Shown here: in pieces, positions 9,332 through 17,684 of the stretch | Position numbering within the stretch: the first letter of the stretch is position 1 | Layout of the letters: each line of letters opens with the position of its first letter | Assembly (NCBI GenBank): GCA_905182425.1 | Contig: CAJJBP010000015.1 | Span: 1-64,000 of the forward strand | DNA: 64,000 nt | Reading direction: 5' to 3' | Source: an uncultured Planktomarina sp. | Lineage (GTDB): Bacteria; Pseudomonadota; Alphaproteobacteria; Rhodobacterales; Rhodobacteraceae | Made by a program: the position numbers and the translations under genes | Notes under the pieces: generated by a model | Told to the model about the DNA's origin: nothing | What the model saw: only the letters and a program-made list of their open reading frames with translations | Databases searched by the model: none

Positions 9332-10597
9332 TCAACTTGCGGAGGCAGGCTCGCGCTTACTTTCACCGTGGATCATCAAGGGTGTCGCAACAGAGTTTAC
9401 CGCCTCCTCATTCACAACAACCTCCTCTACACTCTCTTGGCTCGGAAGATCAAACATTGTATCAAGCAGGATGTCTTCCAAAATAGACCGCAAACCGCGT
9501 GCGCCTGTTTTGCGTTTAATCGCCCGTTTAGCGATGGCCACAAGGGCTTCATCCGTAAATGTTAAAGTGACGTCTTCCAGTTCAAAAAGAAGTTGATACT
9601 GCTTAATCAAAGCATTTTTCGGCTTGGTCAAAATTGTTACTAAAGATTCTTCATCTAAATCTGTCAAAGTGGCAATAACCGGCAAACGGCCTACAAATTC
9701 CGGTATGAGACCAAATTTGAGCAGATCCTCAGGCTCTAATTCCGAAAATACTTCGCCAACGCCACGGCTATCGTTCTCTTTTACATCAGCACCAAAACCT
9801 ATTGATGAACCTTTGCCACGTGCTGAAATAATTTTATCTAACCCAGCAAATGCGCCACCACAAATAAACAGGATATTGGTTGTATCAACTTGTAGAAACT
9901 CTTGCTGCGGATGCTTACGACCACCTTGCGGCGGAACACTTGCGACAGTGCCCTCCATAATCTTAAGCAATGCCTGCTGTACCCCTTCCCCAGAAACATC
10001 CCGTGTAATCGATGGATTGTCGGATTTGCGTGTGATTTTATCAACTTCATCAATATAAACAATTCCACGCTGAGCGCGTTCAACGTTATACTCACTTGCC
10101 TGTAATAATTTTAAAATTATGTTTTCAACATCTTCACCAACATAACCAGCTTCGGTCAATGTGGTTGCGTCCGCCATCGTAAACGGAACATCCAAAATTC
10201 GAGCCAAGGTTTGCGCTAATAAAGTTTTGCCGCAACCCGTTGGGCCTATCAACATTATATTGGATTTCGCCAACTCAATTTCGTCAGATTTTGCGGAATG
10301 GTTTAGGCGCTTATAGTGGTTATGAACCGCAACAGAAAGTACACGTTTTGCGTGTATTTGGCCAATCACGTAGTCATCTAGAACTTGACAAATTTCAGCA
10401 GGCGCAGGCACGCCCTCTGAAGCCTTCAGACCAGTCGCTTTGGTTTCCTCGCGAATGATATCCATGCAGAGCTCGACACACTCATCGCAAATAAATACTG
10501 TTGGGCCCGCAATTAGCTTGCGTACCTCATGCTGGCTCTTGCCGCAGAAACTGCAGTACAGGGTGTTTTTCCCGTCGCCGCTTGAACTCTCAGCCAT
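9332..10597 (-). CDS. clpX: ATP-dependent Clp protease ATP-binding subunit ClpX
   Basis: A 421-residue AAA+ unfoldase that feeds ClpP. The N-terminal zinc domain has Cys15, Cys18, Cys37 and Cys40; Walker A is GPTGCGKT (118-125), Walker B is [10 protein letters not shown], the ClpP-contact IGF loop and the sensor-2 region [15 protein letters not shown] are all present. In alphaproteobacteria ClpXP also drives cell-cycle proteolysis; that part is inferred. It follows clpP with a 125-base structured gap and ends at a strong terminator. Confidence 0.98.
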   Translation of the reverse strand: MAESSSGDGKNTLYCSFCGKSQHEVRKLIAGPTVFICDECVELCMDIIREETKATGLKASEGVPAPAEICQVLDDYVIGQIHAKRVLSVAVHNHYKRLNHSAKSDEIELAKSNIMLIGPTGCGKTLLAQTLARILDVPFTMADATTLTEAGYVGEDVENIILKLLQASEYNVERAQRGIVYIDEVDKITRKSDNPSITRDVSGEGVQQALLKIMEGTVASVPPQGGRKHPQQEFLQVDTTNILFICGGAFAGLDKIISARGKGSSIGFGADVKENDSRGVGEVFSELEPEDLLKFGLIPEFVGRLPVIATLTDLDEESLVTILTKPKNALIKQYQLLFELEDVTLTFTDEALVAIAKRAIKRKTGARGLRSILEDILLDTMFDLPSQESVEEVVVNEEAVNSVATPLMIHGESKREPASAS

Positions 10598-10661
10598 GTT
10601 TCACCTTTTCACCGTTCAGCACTCTAAAATTGTCGAACTTATATGATTGTTTTATTATTAA

Positions 10662-10705
10662 ATCAGGTAGAGCTTATGCTACGAGGCTTAAAGCCACAAC
10701 CTGAT
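10662..10705 (-). other. Structured clpP-clpX intergenic element
   Basis: Outer seven-base arms ATCAGGT (10662-10668) and ACCTGAT (10699-10705) enclose a second hairpin, GGCTT/AAGCC (10685-10695). It sits between the clpP stop and the clpX start. It could be an attenuator, an RNase site or a leader for clpX; I cannot tell which. Confidence 0.35.
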
Positions 10706-10722
10706 ATTATTTCTCAATAAAG

Positions 10723-11343
10723 TTACGCTTCACCTTCTTTACGATTCTCGACTATTTCATCAATTAAACCCCAAGCCTTAGCGTCTTCTGGTGACATAAA
10801 GTTATCACGTTCTAACGCGGCTTCAACAGAGGCATAATCTTGACCTGTGTGCCGGACATAGATCTCGTTTAAACGTCGTTTTAGTTTTTGCGTAAACTCA
10901 GCGTGGATCATAATGTCTGTCGCTTGCCCCTGATATCCACCTGAAGGTTGATGAACCATTATCGAGGAATTTGGTAACGAAAATCGCATATCCTTTGCAC
11001 CAGCGGTCAGCAAAAGAGATCCCATAGAAGCCGCTTGACCAACACAAAGAGTGCTGACCTTGGGCTTAATGTACTGCATTGTATCATAAATCGACAAACC
11101 GGCCGTCACAACACCACCAGGGGAATTGATATACATGCTTATGTCTTTTGATGGGTTTTCCGCTTCAAGGTGAAGTAACTGCGCTATGATCAGAGTACTC
11201 ATTCCGTCGTGTACAGGTCCATTTACAAAAATAATGCGCTCTTTAAGTAGGCGTGAGAAAATATCATAGGCGCGTTCCCCACGGCTGGTCTGCTCCACCA
11301 CCATAGGGACAAGGTTCATATAGGTTTCTACTGGGTCGTTCAT
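10723..11343 (-). CDS. clpP: ATP-dependent Clp protease proteolytic subunit ClpP
   Basis: A 206-residue serine peptidase that forms the double-heptamer chamber used by ClpX and ClpA. The triad is visible: Ser106 in GQAASMGS, His131 in MVHQPSGG and Asp180 in ERDNFMS. The N-terminal propeptide is short, and YINSPGG marks the oxyanion strand. It leads the clpP-clpX pair. The 459 bases upstream hold no intact gene (see 11508-11681). Confidence 0.98.
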   Translation of the reverse strand: MNDPVETYMNLVPMVVEQTSRGERAYDIFSRLLKERIIFVNGPVHDGMSTLIIAQLLHLEAENPSKDISMYINSPGGVVTAGLSIYDTMQYIKPKVSTLCVGQAASMGSLLLTAGAKDMRFSLPNSSIMVHQPSGGYQGQATDIMIHAEFTQKLKRRLNEIYVRHTGQDYASVEAALERDNFMSPEDAKAWGLIDEIVENRKEGEA

Positions 11344-11507
11344 TTGGTCCGCCTGCTGCTCTAAAATTACGGCATATCGCCGATGTCATTGTGGAGTTCT
11401 AGTATTGTGCCCCGGGTAGAACAAGGGGTGCACATCTTTTTGATGAAATTTGATCTAAAGAGCCCGTGTAATTTATTCATTCCATTCAACATTTATGCTG
11501 AAAAAAC

Positions 11508-11681
11508 TCATTTACTGTGGTAAAAAAAGTATTCCATGGCATCTTGAATAAGCGTAATTTGAGGAGCCGGCTCAACAAGGCCTTCTGGTCGTCCTTTTAA
11601 ATCTAAGACAAGCGGCCACTTTTTGTCTGAATAGTGCTAGGCAAAACCGTACACAAGAAGATCAATTATTTCGCCGCTCAT
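11508..11681 (-). pseudogene. Possible gene remnant between clpP and the CoA-transferase
   Basis: The gap 11344-11802 has no intact gene. On the minus strand an ATG at 11681 opens a 58-codon frame broken once by TAG at codon 15; the rest reads protein-like (DKKWPLVLDLKGRPEG, then LVEPAPQITLIQDAMEYFF). I do not recognise the family. The TAG plus lack of flanking coding sequence suggests a decayed remnant, but chance is not excluded. Confidence 0.25.
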
Positions 11682-11802
11682 AGTGGGAACTAACTTAAAT
11701 CTTAGGTCAAAAATAATACAAGGTGCGCTTGTGTTAAAACCATGCCAAATATTAGGAACATACCCATCGCTAAATAGAGCAACACAATTCACAGGAACCC
11801 AA

Positions 11803-12918
11803 ATGTATCCGCTAGAAGGTTTAAAAGTAATAGAACTTGCACGCGTGTTGGCCGGTCCTTGGATTGGTCAAACCTTGGCTGATTTGGGCGCAGATGTCGT
11901 GAAGGTAGAAAGCCCTGAGGGTGACGATACCCGTGATTGGGGCGATAATATTGTAACCAAAGGCAATGATGAATCAGCTGCATATTTTCACAGCACTAAC
12001 CGCGGAAAGCAGGGTATTACTGTTAACTTCAATGATTCAGATCAGCTGGCTAAACTTAAGTCTATGATTGCATCTGCAGATGTCGTTATTGAAAATTTTA
12101 AAGTTGGGAGCCTTGAGAAATTTGGCCTTGATTACGAAACACTTTCCAAAAATAATCCAAAACTTATATATTGCTCTGTAACAGGCTTTGGACAAGACGG
12201 TCCGCGGGCACACAAAGCCGGCTACGATTTTATGATCCAAGGAATGTCAGGTATTATGGATATTACTGGTGAGCCTGGTGGAATGCCTCAAAAAGTCGGG
12301 GTGGCTTTTGCTGATATATTTACGGGTCTTTATGGGGTTATTGGAATTCAAGCGGCTTTGGTCCAGCGCACACGAACAGGCAAAGGCCAACATATCGATA
12401 TGGCCCTGTTCGACTGCATGCTCGCAGCCCAAGCAAATCAGAATTTAAACTATTTAATCTCAGGAGTAAGCCCTCAGCGGATGGGCAATGCCCACCCAAG
12501 CATTGTACCCTACCAAGTGTTTCCAGTTAGTGACGGGCATATCGTTATTGCCTGCGGTAACAATCGTCAATTTCACAATTTAGCCACGGCACTTGGCCGC
12601 GAAGAATGGATTAAAAATCCAATTTTTTATGATAATATAACGCGGATTGCAAACCGCATTGAAGTTGTGTCGGCGATCACTGCCGAACTAAATAATTGGG
12701 AAAAATTAAAAATACTCCCCGTTTTAGAGGCAGCAGGCGTCCCATCGGGTCCCATAAACACCATAGCGGAGGCCCTGGAAGACCCACAGACGTTGCACCG
12801 TAAAATGCGAATTTCACCTGAGGGAATTCCTGGTGTTCGTACCCCAATAAAATTTTCTGATAGTGAATTGCAACTCGTTCGAGCAGCTCCGGGCCTTGGT
12901 GAGCATAACAACGATTAA
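11803..12918 (+). CDS. Family III CoA-transferase (CaiB/BaiF)
   Basis: A 371-residue enzyme moving CoA between carboxylic acids. It opens with LEGLKVIELARVLAGPWIGQ, followed by LGADVVKVE, IYCSVTGFGQDGP and the region HIDMALFDCMLA with the catalytic aspartate. The sequence style is close to succinate-hydroxymethylglutarate CoA-transferase (SUGCT-like), but substrates cannot be read from sequence. The ATG at 11803 follows AGGA; the frame is open 40 codons upstream with no family resemblance. The C-terminus stops shortly after GLGEH, about 20-30 residues earlier than many relatives, so a small truncation is possible. Confidence 0.87.
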   Translation: MYPLEGLKVIELARVLAGPWIGQTLADLGADVVKVESPEGDDTRDWGDNIVTKGNDESAAYFHSTNRGKQGITVNFNDSDQLAKLKSMIASADVVIENFKVGSLEKFGLDYETLSKNNPKLIYCSVTGFGQDGPRAHKAGYDFMIQGMSGIMDITGEPGGMPQKVGVAFADIFTGLYGVIGIQAALVQRTRTGKGQHIDMALFDCMLAAQANQNLNYLISGVSPQRMGNAHPSIVPYQVFPVSDGHIVIACGNNRQFHNLATALGREEWIKNPIFYDNITRIANRIEVVSAITAELNNWEKLKILPVLEAAGVPSGPINTIAEALEDPQTLHRKMRISPEGIPGVRTPIKFSDSELQLVRAAPGLGEHNND

Positions 12919-13054
12919 GTGTGGTCATTTAAAAACTTTTATAAATAAGTTTAAATAGATATTGTGACCATCTGCGTGGTTAAGATTTTGGAGACGTCTA
13001 TCAAGAACCTTCGAGATAAACGAGCTGCTGAATAGCACACTTAAAAGTACGTAT

Positions 13055-13083
13055 TTGTCTTGCTCGAGTCTAACGATTATAAA
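13055..13083 (+). promoter_or_regulatory. Sigma-70-type promoter for the SOUL gene
   Basis: TTGTCT (13055-13060) and TATAAA (13078-13083) are separated by exactly 17 bases and lie 38 bases before the start codon at 13122. A good match by eye to the housekeeping consensus; not tested. Confidence 0.5.
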
Positions 13084-13121
13084 TTTTGTTTCAAAATCTT
13101 TAAAAGGACATAAAGCACATT

Positions 13122-13706
13122 ATGAGTTTAGAAAAAATTAAACAGTTTTATATATTGATAAGTGTAAGTTTTCTTATTCAATTAACTTATATTGGAAGCG
13201 CAATGGCATATGAGGAACCTGATTATCGACTTATTAAAAGTACCGATGTTTATGAAATCAGGTACTATGAGGATAGGCTCGCCGTCCAAACCCTTCAATC
13301 GTCTGGAAACGATCAGGCATTTGGGCGCCTATTTAAATACATATCTGGGTCCAATCAAAGCTCATCAAAAATTTCAATGACAACACCCGTTATAGAGGTG
13401 GATGAAGGCAATGGATCGCTTATGCATTTTTTTCTTCCAAAAAATTACACTAAACAGTCAGCCCCAGCACCTCAGGCTAAAAATGTGAAGCTCGTCATTG
13501 TAAAAGGCGGTTATTATGCTGTCGTAAGATACTCAGGCCGCTCTACCAATCAAAACCATCAAAAATATTCAACAGTGTTGCAGGAAGCACTAAATAAAGA
13601 TGGAGTTACTTTCAGAAACCGTCCCATAAAAGCAATCTACAATGGCCCATTTACACCGGCATTCTTAAGAAGAAATGAAGCCATGTTCTTAGTAGATTGG
13701 GACTAA
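13122..13706 (+). CDS. SOUL-family heme-binding protein, exported
   Basis: A 194-residue protein with a signal peptide ending near SAMA (about residues 10-29) and one SOUL domain: YEEPDYRLIKSTDVYEIRYY, FGRLFKYISGSN, the hallmark KISMTTPVIE, and YYAVVRYSGR. SOUL/HEBP proteins bind heme or other tetrapyrroles; bacterial members are often periplasmic and some occur with photosystem or carotenoid genes. It has its own promoter and lies 450 bases before the proteorhodopsin. A functional link to light is only suggested by position. Confidence 0.88.
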   Translation: MSLEKIKQFYILISVSFLIQLTYIGSAMAYEEPDYRLIKSTDVYEIRYYEDRLAVQTLQSSGNDQAFGRLFKYISGSNQSSSKISMTTPVIEVDEGNGSLMHFFLPKNYTKQSAPAPQAKNVKLVIVKGGYYAVVRYSGRSTNQNHQKYSTVLQEALNKDGVTFRNRPIKAIYNGPFTPAFLRRNEAMFLVDWD

Positions 13707-14157
13707 AACATTTTAGCCGCTCCCTTCTCACAAAAAAAATGTGAGCAGTCCTTAAAAAAGCAGAGCCTTCACTCCTAAAGCACAGTCCTTGATAAACGGC
13801 CTTCGGGTTGAAACCACAATAGCGTTAGCCGCACCATACAAGCCAATCGTTTCGCCATTCTGTCGTCTAATTAAGATTTTAAATAGAAATTTTTGTAAAA
13901 AGATTATTCAAACCCAAGGTAATTCCACCAATATTTCTGTTGGCTTTCCAGGAAATTTCTTACGCTCATTCTGTAAAAAAAGTACTTGAGATAGGAAAAC
14001 AGGCTTTTGAAGGTTAAAGTTACCTAGCGTCACTAGTGACATCTAAGCTAATTTGTTGAAGATATCTGCGATTCAAGATGTTAATCTATATATACAGCAT
14101 TTTGCATTGTTTTAGCGGGGTTGACCAAATGTTACCTCGGTTCTCAAGGAGTTTATT
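13707..14157. other. Intergenic region before proteorhodopsin
   Basis: No gene is supported here. A perfect six-base hairpin (CTCACA 13727-13732, TGTGAG 13740-13745) just after the SOUL gene may aid termination but lacks a T-run. The AT-rich stretch 14080-14100 (TTAATCTATATATAC) could hold the rhodopsin promoter, and AAGGAG precedes its ATG. Confidence 0.4.
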
Positions 14158-14942
14158 ATGAAGATTACACTTAAAGGAATTAAACTAGGTCTGGCTACCT
14201 CGATTATTGGGGTTCTACCAAACTTAGCTTCTGCGGCAGCCAATTTAGAGTCAGACGATTTCGTCGGAATATCGTTTTGGCTAATATCTATGGCACTAGT
14301 AGCAGCAACAGCGTTTTTCTTCATGGAAACGCAACGCGTTGAAGGTAAATGGAAGACGTCGCTCACAGTGTCCGGCCTCGTGACGCTTGTTGCAGCGGTC
14401 CATTATTTTTACATGCGAGACGTTTGGGTTGAGACTGGCGAAACTCCACTGGTTTACCGCTATATCGATTGGCTGATCACAGTTCCTCTCCTTATGGTCG
14501 AATTCTATCTCATCCTTCGTGCGATCACAGCCGTTTCTGGTGGTGTTTTCTGGAGACTGATGATTGGTACGTTTGTCATGTTGGCCGCCGGTTACATGGG
14601 TGAAGCTGGTTACATCAGCGCAGCCATCGGTTTCTTCATCGGTATAGTCGGATGGGCATATATCCTTTATGAAATCTTCTTCTGGTGAAGCAGGCAAAGT
14701 AGCGTCTGAAAAAGCGCCAGCCTCTGTTCAATCAGCGTTTTCAACGATGCGTTGGATTGTTACAATTGGATGGGCAATTTACCCACTTGGTTATTTTATG
14801 GGATACTTGTCAGGCGCATCCAGCAGCAGCTGCAGAAACGCTTAACATTATTTATAACTTCGCAGACGTACTAAATAAAATTGCGTTTGGTGTGATCATT
14901 TGGAACGTTGCTGTTACTGAATCTGACAAAGCAAAAGCTTAA
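14158..14942 (+). pseudogene. Proteorhodopsin, reading frame broken twice
   Basis: A seven-helix retinal protein of the light-driven proton-pump group. The first frame (14158-14688) has a signal-like N-terminus, His82, the acceptor Asp104, the donor Glu115 and Leu112, equivalent to His75, Asp97, Glu108 and Leu105 of the SAR86 protein; Leu there means green tuning. It hits TGA after YEIFFW. Helix F continues one frame over (SGEAGKVASEK...TMRWIVTIGWAIYPLGYF) to a stop at about 14844, and helix G with the retinal lysine (DVLNKIAFGVIIWN) lies in the third frame, ending at 14942. Removing one base near 14675-14684 and one near 14820-14824 restores a full protein. Sequencing error or a recent break are both possible. 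No carotenoid or blh gene is nearby. Confidence 0.9.
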
Positions 14943-14992
14943 GACAACTACATGAAGCGTCCTCGCGGCCGCTTCATGCAGAAAGAATATTC

Positions 14993-15032
14993 AACCCCAG
15001 CCTGATTAAATCCTCAGGCTGGGGTTTTTTTT
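14993..15032 (+). terminator. Strong terminator after proteorhodopsin
   Basis: Thirteen-base arms AACCCCAGCCTGA (14993-15005) and TCAGGCTGGGGTT (15014-15026) are followed by T through 15032. A second perfect hairpin lies just before it (CATGAAGCG 14951-14959, CGCTTCATG 14970-14978). The next 285 bases to 15317 show no gene. Confidence 0.93.
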
Positions 15033-15317
15033 ATTTTAAACAATTGGTAAAATTCTCACCTATCAAACTGATAAGATTTTTGTGCTAAACATCTTCACAA
15101 GCATCATCAGCACAGTAAAAGATGCCAAATCATCTTTAAATATCAATTTGATTTCGATATTTCAGTCCAGCTATACATACCTTAAAGTCATGTATTTTTA
15201 ATGTTGCATTGGACCTATCATATGCTTCTCACTCAACCAGTCTGTTTTATAAAAATCATGCTGTCAGCTTAAACCTTTTTACATGAAATAGGATGAAATA
15301 AACGTGAATAAAAATTA

Positions 15318-15578
15318 CTAAAGGTTAGATTTTTTATTTAGTATTCGTATCAAGTTAATTTTTTCTTCGATAAGTAAATTGAGTGGTTTTTTAGATGCGT
15401 CAGCCGCATCGGTTAATTCGCAGTAACAGTTGATGCATACTTCTAGTTTTTTTTGATTGACTACCAATCGAGTAGTCACGATGGGCTCGTCTTTAAACTC
15501 AGGGTGTGGATTTCGAGTTCGGTCACAAAAATTACAAGAAGCACTTAGTTTATTATATCTAAACTTAGGCAACTCCAT
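15318..15578 (-). CDS. Small cysteine-pair protein, unknown function
   Basis: An 86-residue soluble protein with two Cys-X2-Cys pairs (CNFC near residue 16, CINC near residue 48), the layout of a small zinc finger or ribbon, and a Leu/Ile/Lys-rich C-terminus. The ATG at 15578 follows AGGAG by eight bases and is preferred over an upstream start. I do not recognise a family. It is in the accessory stretch between proteorhodopsin and tRNA-Arg. Confidence 0.6.
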   Translation of the reverse strand: MELPKFRYNKLSASCNFCDRTRNPHPEFKDEPIVTTRLVVNQKKLEVCINCYCELTDAADASKKPLNLLIEEKINLIRILNKKSNL

Positions 15579-15733
15579 ATCTGTATTACTCCTGTAGAAT
15601 ACTTGTATCATTAATTTGGAAATTCACATATGAACCATGTATCCATGTGTGATAGCCAACGATTTGCTTGCTATAATCTTTTGTCTCATGCAGCATACTG
15701 GAACAGTAATAACGTCATAATGAAGGAAAGCTA

Positions 15734-15925
15734 ATGAGTACATATAGATGCAGCGTTTGCAACATGGGCGTAGATGCAAGTTGTTCAGACTGTAAAACTC
15801 CATTGGAAAATGGATCAATTACGCTAGACACTGGATCGGTGGTTCAAATCTCTAAGTGTCCAAAATGCGAAGGTAAAATTAAATCACCTATTTGCTGCGG
15901 CCAAGACATGGCTTGCTCTGCATAG
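15734..15925 (+). CDS. Small cysteine-rich zinc-ribbon-like protein
   Basis: A 63-residue protein with nine cysteines arranged as CSVC (6, 9), CSDC (17, 20), CPKC (42, 45), CC (54, 55) and a near-terminal Cys61. Two metal sites of zinc-ribbon or rubredoxin type are likely. AAGGAAAG precedes the ATG. The compact, evenly spaced cysteine pairs argue for a real gene. It is divergent from the minus-strand Cys-pair gene at 15318, with about 155 bases between them. Function unknown. Confidence 0.7.
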   Translation: MSTYRCSVCNMGVDASCSDCKTPLENGSITLDTGSVVQISKCPKCEGKIKSPICCGQDMACSA

Positions 15926-16068
15926 CAATTAAACAACAGTTTTTCTCAGTCGCACTTCTGTCAGCGTATCATGTCCTGAATTAAGTTGAGCTGAATTCCC
16001 CAAGGAAAGAAGGCGACGACCTTTTCAAGCTTGGTTACTCAATACGTACTGTAAGCTGGAACTGAACC

Positions 16069-16236
16069 CTACACTAAGTTATTATTACCTTTTGAAACTG
16101 GAACATAGGCTCTCATTAAAGCTAAAGTGAATGTAGTACAGACATCTTTAGGCCGTTCAGCGGCATGGCAGTGCACTGCGGCAAAGCACATAAAAGAAAT
16201 CCAAAGTCCTAGACACAGGACGCTATAAACACTCAT
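16069..16236 (-). CDS. Very small exported protein, unknown
   Basis: A 55-codon gene too short for usual cut-offs. It has a clear signal peptide (SVYSVLCLGLWISFMCFAAV, then HCHA before the likely cleavage site) and a short mature part with AERPKDVCTTFTLALMRAYV. GGGAGGG sits six bases before the ATG at 16236; another ATG directly precedes it at 16239. The mature peptide of about 30 residues contains one cysteine. No family recognised. The remaining bases of 15926-16387 show no other gene. Confidence 0.5.
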   Translation of the reverse strand: MSVYSVLCLGLWISFMCFAAVHCHAAERPKDVCTTFTLALMRAYVPVSKGNNNLV

Positions 16237-16387
16237 CATACCCTCCCTGTAAGTATTGACGAGGCTTATTTAGAGCTAGCTCATTGACAAGTATTGGAGG
16301 AGAAACACGTTGCCATAATCTAAACCTCAACTATGTAGGAGGGGATGGTTTCGACCAAGCGCGGCCTGTTGGGGAGATTAAGCAGCA

Positions 16388-17038
16388 ATGAATTTTGTAT
16401 TAAAAGTCATTGTTGTGTTGCTGGCTGGGGTGGCGACGCTAGGAGCTTTTGTTCTTGCATACGAAGCTTATTGGGATGGATTAAGTAAGATGGCAGCAGC
16501 AGCAGCACTTGCGCTTGTTACACTTTACTGCGCTTTAAAGTTAACAACGTTCCTTTTAAAATCTCATGAAAATAAATACTCTAAAATAGTAACGGATCTC
16601 TACAGAATTTTGGTTGAAGAGCCGCCCTCGACTGGAGAAGCGGCTGCTTTGGGCGCAAAGGAACTTGCGATTAGCCCTAATGAATTATCGGTGTACTTTC
16701 GAAAACGAACTATAACGCTTGAAGCGATGCTATACATTGCCGCTACAACCGCTTCTGGAAGCAATACAACCCATTTAGTCATAGCAATTGAAAACCTTTT
16801 GCAACCCAAATGGGTTGCGAAGGGCCTTATTAGCGACGCCAGTATAGAAATATATGACCATTGCTGGAGTGAAGTTGAACAACTCCTTGAGAACCGCGTC
16901 GCTTGGTCCAAGGTGTGGCTGGATGAGTTCTATGCAGAACCCAGCGATTATGGACCATGCCTGTATCAGTGGAGCATACAGTGCCGGCAAGAGTTTGAGA
17001 CCATGGTTTCTGTTATAAAGAATTGTGAAAAAATTTAA
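16388..17038 (+). CDS. Membrane-anchored protein, unknown function
   Basis: A 216-residue protein with two N-terminal hydrophobic helices (about residues 4-25 and 34-56) and a soluble, mostly helical domain of roughly 155 residues. The soluble part starts with KIVTDLYRILVEEPPSTGEA and ends with a Trp/Cys-bearing stretch (CLYQWSIQCRQEFETM). I find no known motif. It is the last gene before tRNA-Arg and its attachment-like flank, a usual place for recently acquired genes. Confidence 0.65.
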   Translation: MNFVLKVIVVLLAGVATLGAFVLAYEAYWDGLSKMAAAAALALVTLYCALKLTTFLLKSHENKYSKIVTDLYRILVEEPPSTGEAAALGAKELAISPNELSVYFRKRTITLEAMLYIAATTASGSNTTHLVIAIENLLQPKWVAKGLISDASIEIYDHCWSEVEQLLENRVAWSKVWLDEFYAEPSDYGPCLYQWSIQCRQEFETMVSVIKNCEKI

Positions 17039-17235
17039 CTGTGTTGGCGCTTCAAACGGTTTCGAAAATATGATTTATCAAGCAATTGAAAGTAAGTTAC
17101 AAAAGTCTCATAAGTACTTGTTAAACATGACCATAAAAATCTCTATGAACAACAACTGAATATGCATAATCAAGTAGAGCACTCCAACTATATACTGGTA
17201 AATCTAATTCACGTTGAATGCTTTTTGCAAATGGT

Positions 17236-17302
17236 TGGAACCCATATGGAACCCGAAGCAACAATGCATTCAGTGGATTTATCTTTAAGTCATTGATTTA
17301 AT
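17236..17302. repeat. Attachment-site-like flank next to tRNA-Arg
   Basis: The direct repeat TGGAACCCATATGGAACCC (17236-17254) and the 14-mer TAAGTCATTGATTT (17286-17299) lie just past the 3' end of tRNA-Arg. The same design occurs at tRNA-Thr (206-282), where the two parts are ten bases, about one helical turn, further apart. tRNA-Leu at 17533 has no such flank. Confidence 0.45.
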
Positions 17303-17379
17303 TGGCGTCCCCTGAAAGATTCGAACTCTCGACCTGCCGATTAGAAGTCGGCTGCTCTATCCAGCTGAGCTAAGGAGAC
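17303..17379 (-). tRNA. tRNA-Arg (anticodon UCU)
   Basis: A 77-nt tRNA on the minus strand: acceptor GTCTCCT/AGGGGAC, anticodon stem GCCGA/TCGGC around loop CTTCTAA (anticodon TCT), T-arm GAGAG/CTTTC with loop TTCGAAT, discriminator G, encoded CCA. Confidence 0.97.
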
Positions 17380-17532
17380 GCATTCTTTTTGGTTAATACG
17401 TCAAGCAGAGATTATCCAGAGGGAATACGCATAGATATGAAGAAGAATGCGTAACGAAACACCCACAGGGTTTCCTGTGACTGCCAGAAACTTCTGACAA
17501 GTTGTTGTAGCGAAAATTTCCAAAAGAGGTTT

Positions 17533-17619
17533 TGGTGCGGTCGGCGGGACTCGAACCCGCACGAGTGTTACCTCACAGCGACCTCAACGCTGCGCGTCTA
17601 CCAATTCCGCCACGACCGC
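17533..17619 (-). tRNA. tRNA-Leu (anticodon GAG)
   Basis: An 87-nt class II tRNA with a long variable arm. Acceptor starts GCGGTCG, anticodon stem CAGCG/CGCTG surrounds loop TTGAGGT (anticodon GAG), T-loop TTCGAGT, discriminator A, encoded CCA. It is about 150 bases upstream of tRNA-Arg and read in the same direction. Confidence 0.97.
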
Positions 17620-17684
17620 TTGCCATAGTGAATATAGAGGCGCATATCGAAAGGATAATAAGGACTCAAGGGCTGTGTTGCAAA

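Noticed and set aside
13789..13989. A 66-codon frame in the gap before proteorhodopsin.
   Set aside because: No ribosome site, no domain and atypical composition; treated as non-coding.
283..17302. The idea that the whole 17 kb between the two tRNA flanks is one integrated island.
   Set aside because: Most of it is core genes (acs, accBC, clpXP) in conserved order; the flanks are better explained as two separate sites of the same integrase type.
17532..17684. N-terminal extension of the lipB frame.
   Set aside because: It runs through tRNA-Leu sequence; the encoded peptide is the familiar tRNA-derived artefact.
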